The position numbers and the translations under genes are program-made. Below, in pieces: positions 10,975-23,484 of a stretch of 64,000 nucleotides of DNA. The first letter of the stretch is position 1. Every line of letters starts with the position of its first letter. Origin of the DNA: Owenia fusiformis (Eukaryota; Annelida; Polychaeta; Sabellida; Oweniidae). The stretch is from the NCBI GenBank assembly GCA_903813345.2, contig CAIIXF020000012.1, forward strand, positions 5,437,318 through 5,501,317, given 5' to 3'. The notes beneath the pieces are model-generated. The model saw nothing but the letters and a program-made list of their open reading frames with translations. It did no database searches and had not been told where the DNA came from.

Positions 10975-13200
10975 AATCCCTAATTATTCAATTCCTATGA
11001 AATAAGTTTCATTCATACTGATAATTAATCTGTTTGTTAGGGTTAATGGATTAATCTCTACAGCTGATGGCTCTTAATTCCACAAAAATAATTTGCAAAA
11101 TAAGTTTTTACATACATATTTGATTGTATTATGTCACTCGTGTTATGATTAACATTGTGTTAAATTTTTGATTCAATCAATTAATTCATTGTAAAGTTAA
11201 TTTTTGAATTTTTAATTAATTTGTTTTCCTCACATTTTTAATCCATTGTTTCTCTGTCACATTAAGTTTATAGCAAACAACATTTAAATCGATCCCCTCT
11301 TACACAGGTACAAACAACCACCTGTATTCACTTTGCCAACCGGAAAAACAGTCATGACAGGGAACTGCTCAATATTCAATAAACACATTACGCATTTTAT
11401 ACAGACCCGTAGCTGAGGACCCCCTCCCCGTGGCCAACAATTCTGTCAAAATCATGTAGTTTTTCACCATTCACATACATGTATTGACATTCCAGAGCAA
11501 TATAATAAGTCAAACTTTAATCCCTAATTATTCACTTTCCATGATTTGAGTTTTGTTCACACTGATAAATAATCTGTTTGCTTGAGTTAATGGATTAATT
11601 TCCACAGCCAATGGTTCTAATTTCAACTGAAAAATAAATTGCAAATTAAGTTTTTCATACTTATTTGATTGTATAATGTCCCTTATGATATGATTAACAT
11701 TGTGTTAAAATTTGGATTTAATTGATTGACTCAACGGAAAGTTAATTTTTAATCAATGGGTTTCCTCACATTTTTACTCTATTGGGTTTCCTCACAATTT
11801 AACTCAATTGTTTTTCTGTCAAATTAAGTTTACAACAAACAACACTTAAAGCCCCCTCTTACACAGACACAAACACCTTTAATCACTTCACAAACAACAC
11901 AAAACATTTATGACACGAAACTGCTATATATCAATACATTACGAATTTGGTATAGGTCCATGGCCAGGGAGGGGGGGGGTTCAAGTAAATCCCCCCCCCC
12001 CTTGCCAAAATCCTACATTTTTTACCAATCTGGGCACTGTTAAGTGATTTCGGGCCAAAATGATCAATTGTGACCCCTTGGTTTGTTTTGAAAATTGATC
12101 CCCTGGGCTAAAACTTATTCCGAGCCTGTATTATATTGGATGTACAGTACATGTATTGCTCCGATTTCTTCTGGCAAATCGCTGGTAATAAATAAGAAAG
12201 GTACATTAGGTTAACTGATACAAGTGGTGTTAAGCCATGCTAAAACAAAATTAAAACGTGTATTTTCTCACATTTCACAATTCATGCGTTTTCTGTTATC
12301 CATATATCTGAGATATAAACTGGGGATATAAACAACAGATTAGTCCATGATGTAATACATTTGTTTCTACTACAATTGGACCATTTTAATTAAAGCTGGT
12401 TTTAATAATTTTTTTGTTTTCCATTTCCAAATGTATATTCGGTATGTTTAGTTGTTTGATAATGAAAATAAAGAAGCGGGCACATTTTACATTTATTCCT
12501 AATGTTTTATCTGACATAGCGATGATTACGCTTTGAGCAAATTGGTGCATGGTAGAACAAACTGATGTAAATAACATGTTGACATACAGTACATGTATGT
12601 CAGAGCAATATGATAGGTAAAAGCTAATCCGTTTGTTAGAGGCGATGGATTAATTTCCTACAGCCAACAGTTATAAGTTCCACAAAAAATAATTTAAAAA
12701 CCAAGTTGTTCATATTTATTTGATTGTATAATGTCCCTTATGTTATGATTAACATTGTGTTAAAATTTGGATTAAATTGATTGACTCAACAGAAAGTTAA
12801 TTTTTAATCAATGGGTTTCCTCACATTTTTACTCTATTGTTTCTCTGCCATATAAAGTTAACAACAAACAACATTTAAGGTCCACTCTAATCTCTAAGTT
12901 TTTTCAATTTTTATGAAATGAGTTTTGTTCACTGATAACTAATCCGATTGTTAGAGTTAATCCGTTTGTTAGAGTGAATGGATTAATATCTAGAGCCGAT
13001 TGTTTTATTTTCCACAAAAATAATAATTTGCAAATTAAGTTTTTCATATTTGTTTAATTGTATAAAATCCCTCTTTCTATGATTAACATTGTGTTAAAAT
13101 TTGGATCGAATCGATTAACTCATTGGAAAGTTAATTATTTGATTTTTAATTGATGACTTTTTCACATTTTTACTCCATTGTTAACATTAATTTAAAACAA
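10975..13200. repeat. Four diverged AT-rich repeat units
   Basis: Units at about 10975-11340, 11470-11880, 12570-12890 and 12890-13200 share an order of words: TCCCTAATTATTCA, AATCTGTTTGTTAG, TTAATGGATTAAT, GATTAACATTGTGTTAAA, and CCTCACATTTTTA, then CAAACAACATTTAA. Similarity is roughly 75-85% by eye. No coding potential. They may be internal satellite-like expansion of copy A or a separate insertion between its microsatellite blocks. Confidence 0.6.
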
Positions 13201-13904
13201 GTTAAATTTCTTTCTTCTAAACATTTATTTGTAAATATTTTTCAAATAGAAATAGAACAGTCAAAATAAAATATGTGTGACATGTGTAAGTAATAGAGAT
13301 GAGAAGGCCAGTAGAACGGTTAATCCTATTAACTGCCATGCTGTGCATTCTTTGTTTTGTTTGGTTAAGTAATTAACCAGATGGATTGTACATCAAGTTG
13401 GACGAGAATAATCGAGTATAATATTTTTTAGAAACCAAATAATACAATATAATTTGATATATTCTGCTTAGATTGGAAAATACTAGAAAATATTTTTTTT
13501 AGAATAGAAAAAATCTAAATAGACTGCAATCATCAGTTTGGATTGATAAATATGACCAAATAATATTTTAGAAAGACAGAATAAATATAAATTGGCGCAA
13601 ATAATTTAAAAAAAAAGAATATTATACCGGGAATAAAACATTCTGCTACGCTTTCTTATTGAGATAATCGGATTTGGTAAATGTTTATATGTACAAATAA
13701 TATATTTGGATCTCACTTATTTCTAATTATATTATATTAATCTCTATATAATGTAGTATATAATGCTGATTATATTTTTTTCCTTCATAATATAATATAA
13801 TAATTACAATACTGAATGGAAATACTGTATTATTGCGCATCTTTTTACACAAATATCCGAAAATAAAACATCTTTTTATATATTATTTTATCGATTTCAC
13901 CAAG

Positions 13905-14030
13905 TGTCCTCTCCTATCATATCCTTTCTTCCTATTCTGTTCTATCCTTTCCTTCTTTTTTATTCTATCCTATCGTTCCTTCCCATTATATCCTATCCTA
14001 CCTTCCTATTTTATCCATCCATCTTATTCT
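13905..14030 (+). repeat. CCTATCCTTCC microsatellite
   Basis: Second pyrimidine array of copy A, followed by three copies of a CTTATTCTGGATGACTCGG word just before the 3' terminus. Similar words precede the 3' end of copy B. Confidence 0.75.
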
Positions 14031-14107
14031 GAATGACTCAGCTTATTCTGGATGACTCGGCTTATTCTGGATGACTCGGCTAAAAAAAAGTCTAGATCTG
14101 GAGTCTG

Positions 14108-14139
14108 AAATTGAACTTCGTTCAATTTCCAAAATCTAG
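14108..14139 (+). other. 3' terminus of copy A (hairpin plus CTAG)
   Basis: A 9-bp stem AAATTGAAC/GTTCAATTT with loop TTC is followed by 7 bases and CTAG, then T. Copies B and C have the same arrangement with 6 bases between stem and CTAG. Confidence 0.7.
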
Positions 14140-16732
14140 TTCTTTTTCTTTTTTCTTTCTTTCTTTCTTCCTCCTAACAGATTTTCTCTCCAACTATAAC
14201 ATCTTACTTAAACCAACTTACATGATTAACTAAGGAATGTTTCTGGCTTTCTGGGAAATTAGGTCGAATTTTTATCTAGGTCAAAGGTCAAGAACTAGGT
14301 CAAATCTTACATTTTCAACATTCTTCATCATATCTTCATCAATATTCTTCGTAACTCCTTCATCTTTTTTTCATCATGTAGCTTAGAAAAAGGCGAATCA
14401 AAGATATGACATCAGAATTTTGATTACTCTTACCAATTTTGAGATATGGCGTCCGGAAAGTAGGTCAGAACAAAAAGTTCTCAAAATTCAACATGTGAGT
14501 TATGAAATAAGTGTAGAATGATCTCAGGAATCCGAATCTACAAACCAAATTCGAATCGGACTTCCGGTTCGGAAGTTATGGCGTTTTGAAAGCTCAAAAA
14601 TCGCTAAATTTGGTGCCTATGTTAAGTCAATGGGAAAAAAAACTTTTTCGAAGTGTAAAATACAAGATATAAACTGAGTACAGCTTAACAAAATGAATGC
14701 TTATAAAAGAAGGGGACCTCAAAAGCTACATAGCTTCAAAATTTGGACACCAAAATGCCTAGGTCAAAATCTAGGTCAAATTCATAGTTTTTCCTTATTT
14801 TTACGATTCTGACACTACACTTTAATAATTTACTTCAAAATTTTGTATACAGGTAGCAAAGAATGTGCTAATAGTGTTAGCCTTTTGCCGTCACAAAGTA
14901 TTTTGACCCACTTTTGAGATATAGTGTCCGAAAAGTAGGTCAAAATAAAAAGTTCTCCAAATTTAACGTAGGAGTTATGAATTAAGTGTAGAATTTTCTC
15001 AGGAATCAGAATCTTTAAACAAAATTTCAATCCGACTTTCGGTTTGCAAGTTATGGCGTTTTGAAAGCTCAAAAATCGCTAAATTTGGTGCCCCATGTTA
15101 TAGACGGGTATGAAGGAGGGGTTCCCATGCACCCGAAAGATGTATTTTTTTAATGGACATTTTTGTAATCCTAAAGGTCCATACTAACGATTTTTGCATG
15201 TTCCCAGAATGAAATATTGTCCCATGGTACTCATTGGCGGCCATCTTGTCGGCCATCTTGGATTTTTGAAAGAGTTTATGTTAATTATCTCAAAGTACAA
15301 TAACTTCCAGAGTTTTGAGATTTGAAAGCTGTAAGTGGTACCAAAATGAAGCTATTATAGTATCCTATATTATCAGATGCAATAATTATGCAAATTGTCT
15401 CATTTGCATAAAATGTGACATCATCAATCATAATTCTTGCCTCTTTACAACGGTATCGCATTATACCTTTCTGCCCGAGTGATCAGTCTTAGTCATTCAT
15501 TCACATAAATTAATTTAAATATATAGGTACATTAATTTTGAACATATTTGCAAAAAAAATTCGAAACTTTTGGAAAAACATTGTCAGACACACGATAATG
15601 TTACTGAAAAGAGGCGTGGCACTTCTTATGAAAGAATTGATTTTAATTATCTTAAAGTATAATAACTTCTACAGTTTTGAGAGTTGAAAGCTGTAAGTGG
15701 TACCAAAATGAAGCTATTATAGTATCCCATATTATAAGATGTAATATTTATGCAAATAGTCTCATTTGCATAAAATGTGACATCATTAATCGTTATTTTT
15801 GCCTCTTTACAACGGTATCGCACAATACCTTGCTGCCTGAGTGACCAGTCTTAGTCATCCATTAACATAAATGAATTTGAATATATAGGTACATTAATTT
15901 TGAACATATTTGCAATTGAAAGTTTTGGAAAAACATTGTCAGACACTAAGTTATAACACTTCACATGATTATGTTACTGAAAAGGGGCGTGGCACTTTTT
16001 GAGACAGAGTTGATGTTAATCATTTCAAAGTACAATAACTTCCACAGTTTTGATAATTGAAAGCTGTAAGTGGAACAAAAATGGAGCTATTATAATATAC
16101 TTATAAAAATGCAATAATTATGCGACAATATCTCTCCCTCTGGCCTGGGTAACAGTCTTGGTTATTCATGAGCATTTATGATTTTGAATATATAGGTACA
16201 TTAATTTTGAACATATTTGCAATTGAAATTATGGAAAAACTTTGTAAGAAATTAAGTGTTGACACTTCATATGATTATGTAACTGAAAGGGGGGGGGGGC
16301 ACTTTTGTTCAAAATGTTAACTTCTAAACACTAATATCAAATTCAAGGGCTGAAGCTCCTCAGAGCAGTCATGTAGATAGAGCCCAATGTTGCTCATTGG
16401 TGAAATGTTGGCCAAATTTTGCATCTTGTATGCACTGCTTACAAGTACATGAAGTGTTCATTATGATAGTATAATTCCAATATGACAGCACAATACAAGT
16501 CAGGCTATTTTATTGTCACATATGCAAAAGTTGATCTGATGAGACATGTTAAAAGTGGTAGTGGTTAATAATGCCCAGATCAAATTAACACAAGATAGAT
16601 ATTGAAGGTAGGCCCAGATCAAAGTATGGGCATCCTTAGCCTCAATCATGACGCCATCTGTATTGTCCATTAGTCATGTTAGTGGGAGCTGTAACCCAAA
16701 TAATGAGTACTGTTTATGATTTAATGTATGTG

Positions 16733-18378
16733 TCATTCAGTTGCCATGCATTTGGGGCAGTTGGCGGTTTCTTCCTTGCCCCAAAGTCTGAGGTTTGATG
16801 GAGTTGAGACCAGGTCAGGGAAAGCTCTTAATAGGAAATTGAGCCTCCCTTGGTCCATGGACCAAAGGTCATTCCATTTCAAGAAGTGCTGAAGTGAGGG
16901 TTCCCATGTAATGTCAGGTAATGTAATGTCAGGTAATTCCCAGGTAATGTAAATCTGGAAAGGCCACTGAAATCGGGGAGTAATGTCATAACACCCCGAT
17001 ATATGACTTGAGTCAATGGCTCTAAGACACTTGTCCAGGTCCCTTGACGCTGTTTTGTTCAAACCACACATAGTTCTTCTCTAGACATTTGTTTCTTTAT
17101 CTTGCCCTGTTGGTATTTGCTTGCCATTTATTTTGAACTGCATTGGAGAAAGCTTGCCATCAACCAAAACCATGCTTCTTGACCTGGTTGGTTTTTAAAT
17201 TAACTTCATGCAAGTCCAGTTTGCCATTCTTTCCATAACTAATAGAACCCATCTTGTACCCACTACTGAACTGGTCATAACTGTGATGTCATCCATGAAA
17301 GCTCTGTATGGTAAGTGTTTTGCACCTTCATTTGCTTTTAAAACCTTACACTGCATCATCCCTGCCTTGAGCAGTAGGTTCATTGATGTTACGAAGAGAA
17401 CTACTGATACAGTGCAGTCTGCCACTATGCCATTCTCTGAACTCTGCTAATTAGTGATATTATTGCCAAATGTATTGTGCAACTTCAAGGAGTTTGTGTG
17501 TCCCATTGTCAGATTGACTACATCTGTTGGTTTTGGTACGTGAACGTTAACTTGTACCTCTAGTATCAGTTGGTGAGGGACACTGGGTAGACCTTAGGTC
17601 CAGCCAAACTACTTATTCTCTTTCTTGGCTTCCTTCACAAGTTGGCTTATTGCTGCTATATGCACCCTTGATGTCTTGGGATACCACTTTTCTGAATGCT
17701 TGGCAGGCTAGTAGGAAATAACTGCGAGACTTGACCACAATGGCCCAGAAGATCTTTCCCTCAGCATCCGATAATGATGTCTACTTGAACTGGTTCAGTC
17801 CCTCAAATTTTAGCTCCTTTGGAATGAAGCACCTTTCCGCCAAAGCCCAAGTCCTTGCTAGATTTTTCTTGTTCTGGATGCTTGTTAGCAATCACCATAG
17901 ATGTATTAACAGCTTATGGCTGTTCTTGTACACCATGTATGCCTCCCTGATGATTGTTCTTACCTCATCAAGCTTGAAATCTGACTGGTCAAACGGTTTT
18001 GATGATAGATCTGGTGAGATGTCAATTGGGAAATTACTCGATGGCATATTTCGATCTGGGTCACTGTGTGCTGCCAAAGTATTTGCTTCTGCTTGATCCT
18101 GTGTATATGCCATACGGGCACTCTTTGGTTCCCTAACAAGTTTGATGTGAGCCTATAGAGATTTTCAAAGAATGTCTTCCTGGTCCTACGCTTCTCTTTA
18201 GATTTTCTCTAAGATGAAGTAATCTCTTAAGAAGCATCTGTTGGAGCTCTCTGATCTTTTTCACTTGCCAGTGTTGAAGCCGTCCACGAACACTGTGGGC
18301 TTCATCTCTCCTTCCGAAGAGAAGCTTTTGTCTTCTACTTGGCCCAACACAATGGTGTTTCACAGATGTTTCCTCCAC
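16733..18378 (-). pseudogene. Decayed LINE reverse transcriptase
   Basis: Minus-strand pieces occur in the right order. About 18113-17892 contains DEVRTIIREAYMVYK, typical of the start of a LINE RT. At 17425-17195 comes YRAFMDDITVMTSS, the catalytic YMDD-equivalent. At 17071-16733 the C-terminal region has GRLNFLLRAFPDLVSTPSNL and CPKCMATE, resembling the Cys-His tail of LINE ORFs. Frameshifts and stops separate them. An upstream open stretch (18378-18133) may be the preceding linker. The clade is uncertain. It sits between the arms of the 15101-20424 element. Confidence 0.55.
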
Positions 18379-19256
18379 TCACTGTCCTCGCATCTGGGAT
18401 GGAAATTGTTCTAACTTGGACAAGAGGTAGCATAGTGAAGAGGCTGGGCTCTGCACCCCACTTCTATTGGGTGCATAACTGCATACCACCCTCTTGTCTT
18501 AGCCTCATCAAATAGGTATTGGATTTTTAAACGGATCAGATATTTTAATCGGTCAACTCTTCTGAAGGTACCATGAGCTCATTGAAGATGTTGGACCTCT
18601 GTGTTTTGACATCAGCACTGAGTTTCTGTAAGAAGTCAGCTGAGAGTCCAGTCGGATGTCTTGGATAAAACATTGAACTGAGGTAGAGGCTTAATACATA
18701 TTGAGTCAATTATATAGCTTTAACAACTAAATACTGTGGGTACCCATTTCAGTCCATTGCCTATCCTAAAATGATATGGGGATATGTGGTCATTCGTATC
18801 TGTATAGTACTTAGTCCAAAAGCGATACAGATTATATATCTTTGGCTGAAATTTAAATGTGTGCCAAACAGACCAACAAGAATTTCTGAACAAGCTAGGA
18901 ATAAGGAACATCACTGGGCTACTTTCTAAAAGTCAAAAGCTATATTTTACACTCAAGGGATTCACTCTATATAAACCTTGACAGGGGGTTCCTCTTTTAA
19001 CATTTGGTATGGCAAGGATCCACATTTTAGGATCTGGAATGAGAATGCCCCCATTTAATTATGACTTGAGGTCGGATTTTTCTACTTTGTGGTACAAGAA
19101 TGGTCATGGAGAATATGTTACCTCTCACTTGTGGTATGGGATTGGTCTAGTTTTTACAAATGTCCTTAATTTGAGGTTGTTTTCATTTTCATAAAAGTTC
19201 TGCTTCTTCCAGGGGCTTTAGACATTTTGCATTCCAATGGTCTTATATTTTTGGGA

Positions 19257-19340
19257 TATTTGGTATGGCATTAGTCCTATATTTGGACATTTGGTATAGC
19301 ATTGGTCTTATATTTGGATATTTGGTATGGCTTTTGGGCG
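19257..19340 (+). repeat. Short 31-bp tandem repeat
   Basis: About 2.5 copies of a unit containing GATATTTGGTATGGCATT and CTTATATTTG inside the TIR element. The wider region 19000-19400 repeats GGTATGG words more loosely. Confidence 0.6.
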
Positions 19341-21039
19341 TTATTTTGGTTGGTATGTGAACACATTGAAATTTGACAGATTGGTATGGGAACATAATGA
19401 TTATGGGAACATAATGATATCTTAGGGCTCAGCCTAGGACAACTACAGAATTGTGTATTCAGTGAACCCCTGGGTATTTTACAGATGATACATCGACTAT
19501 ATAATAACATTACGGATTTTCACGCCCCTTTTCAGAACAATAATCGTTTGAAAGGCCATACCTTGATTTCTGACAATGTTTTTCTAAAACTTTCAATGCA
19601 AATATGTTCAAGCTTTTAATTGCAAATATGTTCAAAATGAATGTATACATTTAATATCTTTTATATTCATGAGAGACCAAGACTGGTCACTCAGAAGAAA
19701 ATGCAATATGTATTACCGTTGAAAAGGGGCAAATATAATGATTGATGATGTCATATTTCATGCAAATACGGTGATTTACATAATTGTTGTATCTTATAAT
19801 GTGGGATATTGTGATACCTTCAGTTTGGTACCACTTACAGCTTTCAACTCTCAAAACTGTGGAAGTTATTGTACTTTGAAATGATTAACATCAATTCTTT
19901 CACAAGAAGTGCCACGCCCCTTTTCAGTAACATAATCATGTGTCTGACAATGTTTTTCCAAAACTTTCGATTGCAAATATGTTCAAAATTAATGTACCTA
20001 TATATTTAAAATCATTAATGTTCATGAATGACTAAGACTGATCACTCAGGCAGAAAGGTATAATGTGATACCGTTGTAAAGAGGCAAGAATTATGATTGA
20101 TGATGTCATATTTTATGCAAATGAGACAATTTGCATAATTATTGCATCTGATAATATAGGATACTATAATAGCTTCATTTTGGTACCACTTACAGCTTTC
20201 AATTCTCAAAACTGTGGAAGTTATTATACTTTGAGATGATTAACATCAACTCTTTCAAAAATTCAAGATGGCCGACAAGATGGCCGCCAATGGATACCAT
20301 GGGACAATATTTCATTCTGGGAACATGCAAAAATCTTTAGTATGGACCTTTAGGATTACAAAAATGTACATTAAAAAAATACATCTTTCGGGTGCATGGG
20401 CACCATACCTTCCTACTAGACTATTATGTCAATGAGAAAAAAGATTTTTTTGAAGTGTAAAAAAACAGATATAAACTGAGTACAGCTTAACATTCTGAAA
20501 GCCTATAAAAGAAGGGGACCTCGAAGGCTATCTAGCTTTAAAATTTGGACACCAAAATGCCTAGGTCAAAATCTAGGTCAAATTCATAGTTTTTCCTTAT
20601 TTTTGCGATTCTGACATTACACTTTAATGATTTGCTTCGAAATTTTGTATACCGGTAGCAAAGAGTGTGCTTATAGTATTAGCCTTCTGCCGACAGAAAG
20701 TATTTTGACCCACTTTTGAGATATGGTGTCTGAAAAGTAGGTCAAAATAAAACGTTCTCCAAATTTAACGTATGAGTTATGAATTAAGGGTAGAATTTTC
20801 TCAGGAATCAGAATCTTTAAACCAAATTTCGATCCAACTTCTGATTAGATAGTTATAGCGGTTTGAAGTCTCGAAAAGTCGATATGATGATATCCCCATG
20901 TTAAGCCAATGGAGTCGAAGATAACATTCTTAAGAGTTGTCTTAATGTCTATATTCTAGCTGACTCAGCTTATTCTGAATGACTCAGCTTACAAGTATTT
21001 GGATGACTCAGCTTAAAAAAGTCTGAAATCTGGAGTCTT

Positions 21040-21069
21040 AAATTGAACTTGTTCAATTTACATGTCTAG
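21040..21069 (+). other. 3' terminus of copy B (hairpin plus CTAG)
   Basis: AAATTGAAC, a 2-base loop, GTTCAATTT, six bases, CTAG, then TTATTATTATT. The ATT run is the tail of the LINE into which this pair inserted. Confidence 0.7.
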
Positions 21070-22395
21070 TTATTATTATTATTAATGTTTTTATTATTCT
21101 TAAATCATAGTAATTTACAAAGTACAAGTAAGCAATACCAATCGCCATTTGGCATTACAGGTCGCTTTAACATAAATATAGTTTAGAAGCAAGTAATAAT
21201 AAAACAAAAAAATGCATAAAACTATTGGAAAGTTTTGTTGTTAATTGCTTAGTTGCTTAGTTGTTGGGGATATTTTGGTCCAGGAGGTTTGGGCAAGTTT
21301 TAGATTCTCAATGGGTGAATGTAACATGATCTAACAAAGTTGAGCACAATGTTAAGAAGTAAGTTTTGTGAATCACGGCTAAGGGTATTTTCATAAAGGA
21401 GATATTTGACTTGATCATTTCGGTTGGTGTAGATGTTCTCATCATAGAGAAGGTTGTTTTGTCTAAGTGCAGTAATCATGTTTGTCCTATCATCAGTATG
21501 GCGGGGGCAAGAAAGGAGAAAGTGCTTAGTATTTTCAAGGGATCCACATGGACACTTGTTGTCGGTTACACCAATAAAATTATGAGAGAAAAAGTGTTCT
21601 TTTAAAAAGAAATCGACACGAAGTCTGTTTAAAATCTTCTCATTTGACCTTGTTAAGTTTAGCTTGGTTGTTGGAATGAAATTTATGTTTGGGAGAATTG
21701 TTGACCGAACAGCATTTTTAAAACTAGAGATGGTTGGTAATTCTCTTATAAGTTGGCTAAGGTTGTTCCATTGTTTTATAATATTTAAGACAGGGGCTTT
21801 GAGGAGTCTGATAGAAACATTAGTTGGAATATTGTAAGGCATAGAATGTCTCAGTAGTCTGGTGGCTGGGTTTCTATATTTGTCAAATATGTCGCATATA
21901 TATTGTGCTACATTTCTTTTGTTTATTTTGAACATTATCCGAACATTTTTTTCATTTCTCCTTTGACTAAGGGTTTTCCAGTTAAGACATTGAAAAACTT
22001 TGGAGGTATCTGAGCCATGAAGAACACCTGCACATATTACACCTGCTTGATAGTGCAATTTATCAAGTTTTGCTAATAGGGCTAATGAGGCAGACCCATA
22101 CAAGGCACTGCAGTAGTCAAAATTTGATGCTACATAGGAGCTATACATTGTTTCAAGGTGTTTGGATCTTACACTATTTGACAGATACTTGAGTGGATTA
22201 AGCAGTTTTTGGACTTTCCGTGAAAGATAGTTTATATGGTCTTCATAAGTCAAATTTTCATCAAGGATAAATCCAAGATGTTTGTGTGAAGATTTACATG
22301 GAATGATTTCTCCGTCAAAATAAAGTGGCGTTTTTTGGAAGTTTTTGATCCGGTTTGAGTGGAATATGACTTGGGCACTTTTGGAAGGTTTGAAT
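21070..22395 (-). mobile_element. 5'-truncated LINE insertion with target duplication
   Basis: The element lies on the minus strand. Its 3' end carries an (AAT)n tail, seen as ATTATTATT on the plus strand, and its 5' end stops at 22395 within the RT region. The 11-bp duplication TTAGTGCCATT brackets the combined insertion (9350-9360 and 22396-22406). 5' truncation, simple-repeat tail and target duplication are the standard marks of target-primed reverse transcription. The Helitron-like pair later landed in its tail. Confidence 0.8.
21300..22395 (-). CDS. LINE ORF2 C-terminal part (RT thumb and tail), open to its stop
   Basis: An uninterrupted frame of about 365 codons ending at 21300. It starts after the catalytic core with FKPSKSAQVIFHS (from 22391), continues with HLGFILDENLTYEDHI and the LINE thumb/connection, and ends with a CPCGSLENTKHFLLSCP Cys-rich motif and a helical tail. 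Because the start of the ORF was lost by 5' truncation, it cannot be expressed as RT. The absence of stops over this length, next to the riddled Ty3 frame, suggests a relatively recent insertion. Clade: CR1/RTE-like, not resolved. Confidence 0.75.
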
Positions 22396-22406
22396 TTAGT
22401 GCCATT
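22396..22406 (+). repeat. Right copy of the 11-bp target duplication
   Basis: TTAGTGCCATT, identical to 9350-9360. Ty3 coding sequence resumes directly after it. Confidence 0.85.
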
Positions 22407-23484
22407 GCTAGGTAACAAGACTCTCAGTGAATTACCGCCCCGGATTCAGCGATTCAAGCTCCGGATGAGCAGGTTCAATTACTCGATTTCACATGTTGCT
22501 GGGAAAGATTTGATAGTAGCCGATGCACTCTCCCGCGCACACCTTCCTGAAGTAGGAGAATCTAAGTTTGTAAAAGAAACTGAATTGTAAGTAAAAACAG
22601 TCATGAAAACAATTCCTGCTACTGATGTTGGTCTCATGAGAATCAAAAATGAGCAGGATGGTGATGTTATTTGTCAGAAAATCATTGAATATGTCAATAC
22701 TGGTTGGCCAGACAAATCCAGACTCTCATCTGCACTTAAAGCTTACTATCCATTCAAATCTGAATTTTCATGTCCTGCAGATGAAGGCATTCTTCTTAGA
22801 GGGTCTAGAATTGTTATGCCAAGCACTCTTAGAGTTGAAATGTTGGAAAAGTTGCATAAGGGTCACCAAGGGATAGTTAAATGCAGAGCTAGAGCTCAAC
22901 AATCAATGTGGTGGCCAGGCCTTAGCACTCAGCTAGCCGATGTTGTTCATAGATGTACAATATGTTCCCATGTAAAGCCAAGTCCTGTTGAACCAATGAT
23001 CCCTACAAAGTTTCCTGATAGACCATGGCAATTGTCAGGCACTGATTTATTCTATAGGTGCAATAACACATACATACTTTTGATAGATTATTTCTCTTGA
23101 TATGCGGAGCTGGCTAAGCTAGACCGATATCGATCTAAAGACACAATTACAAGTATGAAATCAATCTTTAGTCGCCATGGCATTCCAGAAACTTTGAGAT
23201 CAGACAATGGACCAAATTATGCATCATTGGAGTTCAAACAGTTTTCTGAGGAATATGGTTTTAATCATGTCACTAGTTCACCAATGTACCCAAAGAGTAA
23301 TGGTGAAATTGAGAGATCAGTCCAGACTGTAAAATCACTGCTTAAGAAAGCAGAAGATCCGTATCTTGCTCTGATGGAATATAGAGCTACTCCTTTGGCA
23401 AATGGACTTAGTCCAAGTGAATTACTATTTGGGCGACGTATCCGAACTACAGTACCAATGGCATCAAGTAAACTTGAACCTTAA
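22407..23484 (+). pseudogene. pol: Ty3 RNase H end and integrase
   Basis: Begins with LGNKTLSELPPRIQRF and ISHVAGKDLIVADALSRA, the end of Ty3 RNase H. From about 22603 the integrase follows: an HHCC zinc domain (HKGHQG, WWPGL and CTICSHVKP), then the catalytic core with GTDLF (first Asp), SDNGPNYASLEF (second Asp) and SNGEIERS (Glu). Two stops break the reading: one between the RNase H end and the linker (22588-22590) and a TGA at 23098. All three catalytic residues remain visible. Confidence 0.8.

Larger units (their letters stand above)
9361..14139 (+). mobile_element. Helitron-like non-autonomous repeat, copy A
   Basis: The 5' end has a hairpin AGACTCCAGAT/ATCTGGAGTCT. The 3' end has subterminal ATCTGGAGTCT, an AAATTGAAC/GTTCAATTT hairpin (14108-14128), then CTAG at 14136-14139 followed by T. 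A CTRR end with a hairpin just upstream is the Helitron signature, and a 5' sequence repeated in inverse orientation inside the 3' end recalls Helentron-type asymmetric repeats. The body contains AGGTCAAA-rich sequence, CTTCCGGTTCGGAAG palindromes and a CCTATCCTTCC microsatellite. No Rep/helicase is encoded. A LINE tail target (ATT)n surrounds the A+B pair. Confidence 0.6.
15101..20424. mobile_element. 5.3-kb long terminal inverted repeat element with TTA duplication
   Basis: TTA precedes 15101 (15098-15100) and follows 20424 (20425-20427), and the uninterrupted sequence exists in copy C. The ends start TAG and end CTA and are inverted over roughly 0.9-1.2 kb (15101-16320 against 19505-20424). 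Each arm is built of ~350-bp units carrying AAAGCTGTAAGTGGTACCAA, TTATGCAAAT, TTTACAACGGTATCGCA and GGCGTGGCACTT; three units on the left and two to three on the right. TWA duplications are typical of PIF/Harbinger elements, but no Harbinger gene is present. The middle holds a dead LINE. Confidence 0.65.
14140..21069 (+). mobile_element. Helitron-like repeat, copy B (carries a nested TIR element)
   Basis: Starts directly after the CTAG of copy A with CTTTCTTTCTTCC-like sequence and lacks the 5' hairpin, then runs through the same AGGTCAAA-rich body as copies A and C. It ends with ATCTGGAGTC, a hairpin (21040-21059) and CTAG at 21066-21069, followed by TTATTATT. The body is interrupted at 15101-20424; the host sequence CCATGTTATGTCAATGAG is restored by removing that insert and matches copy C near 38860. 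Confidence 0.6.
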
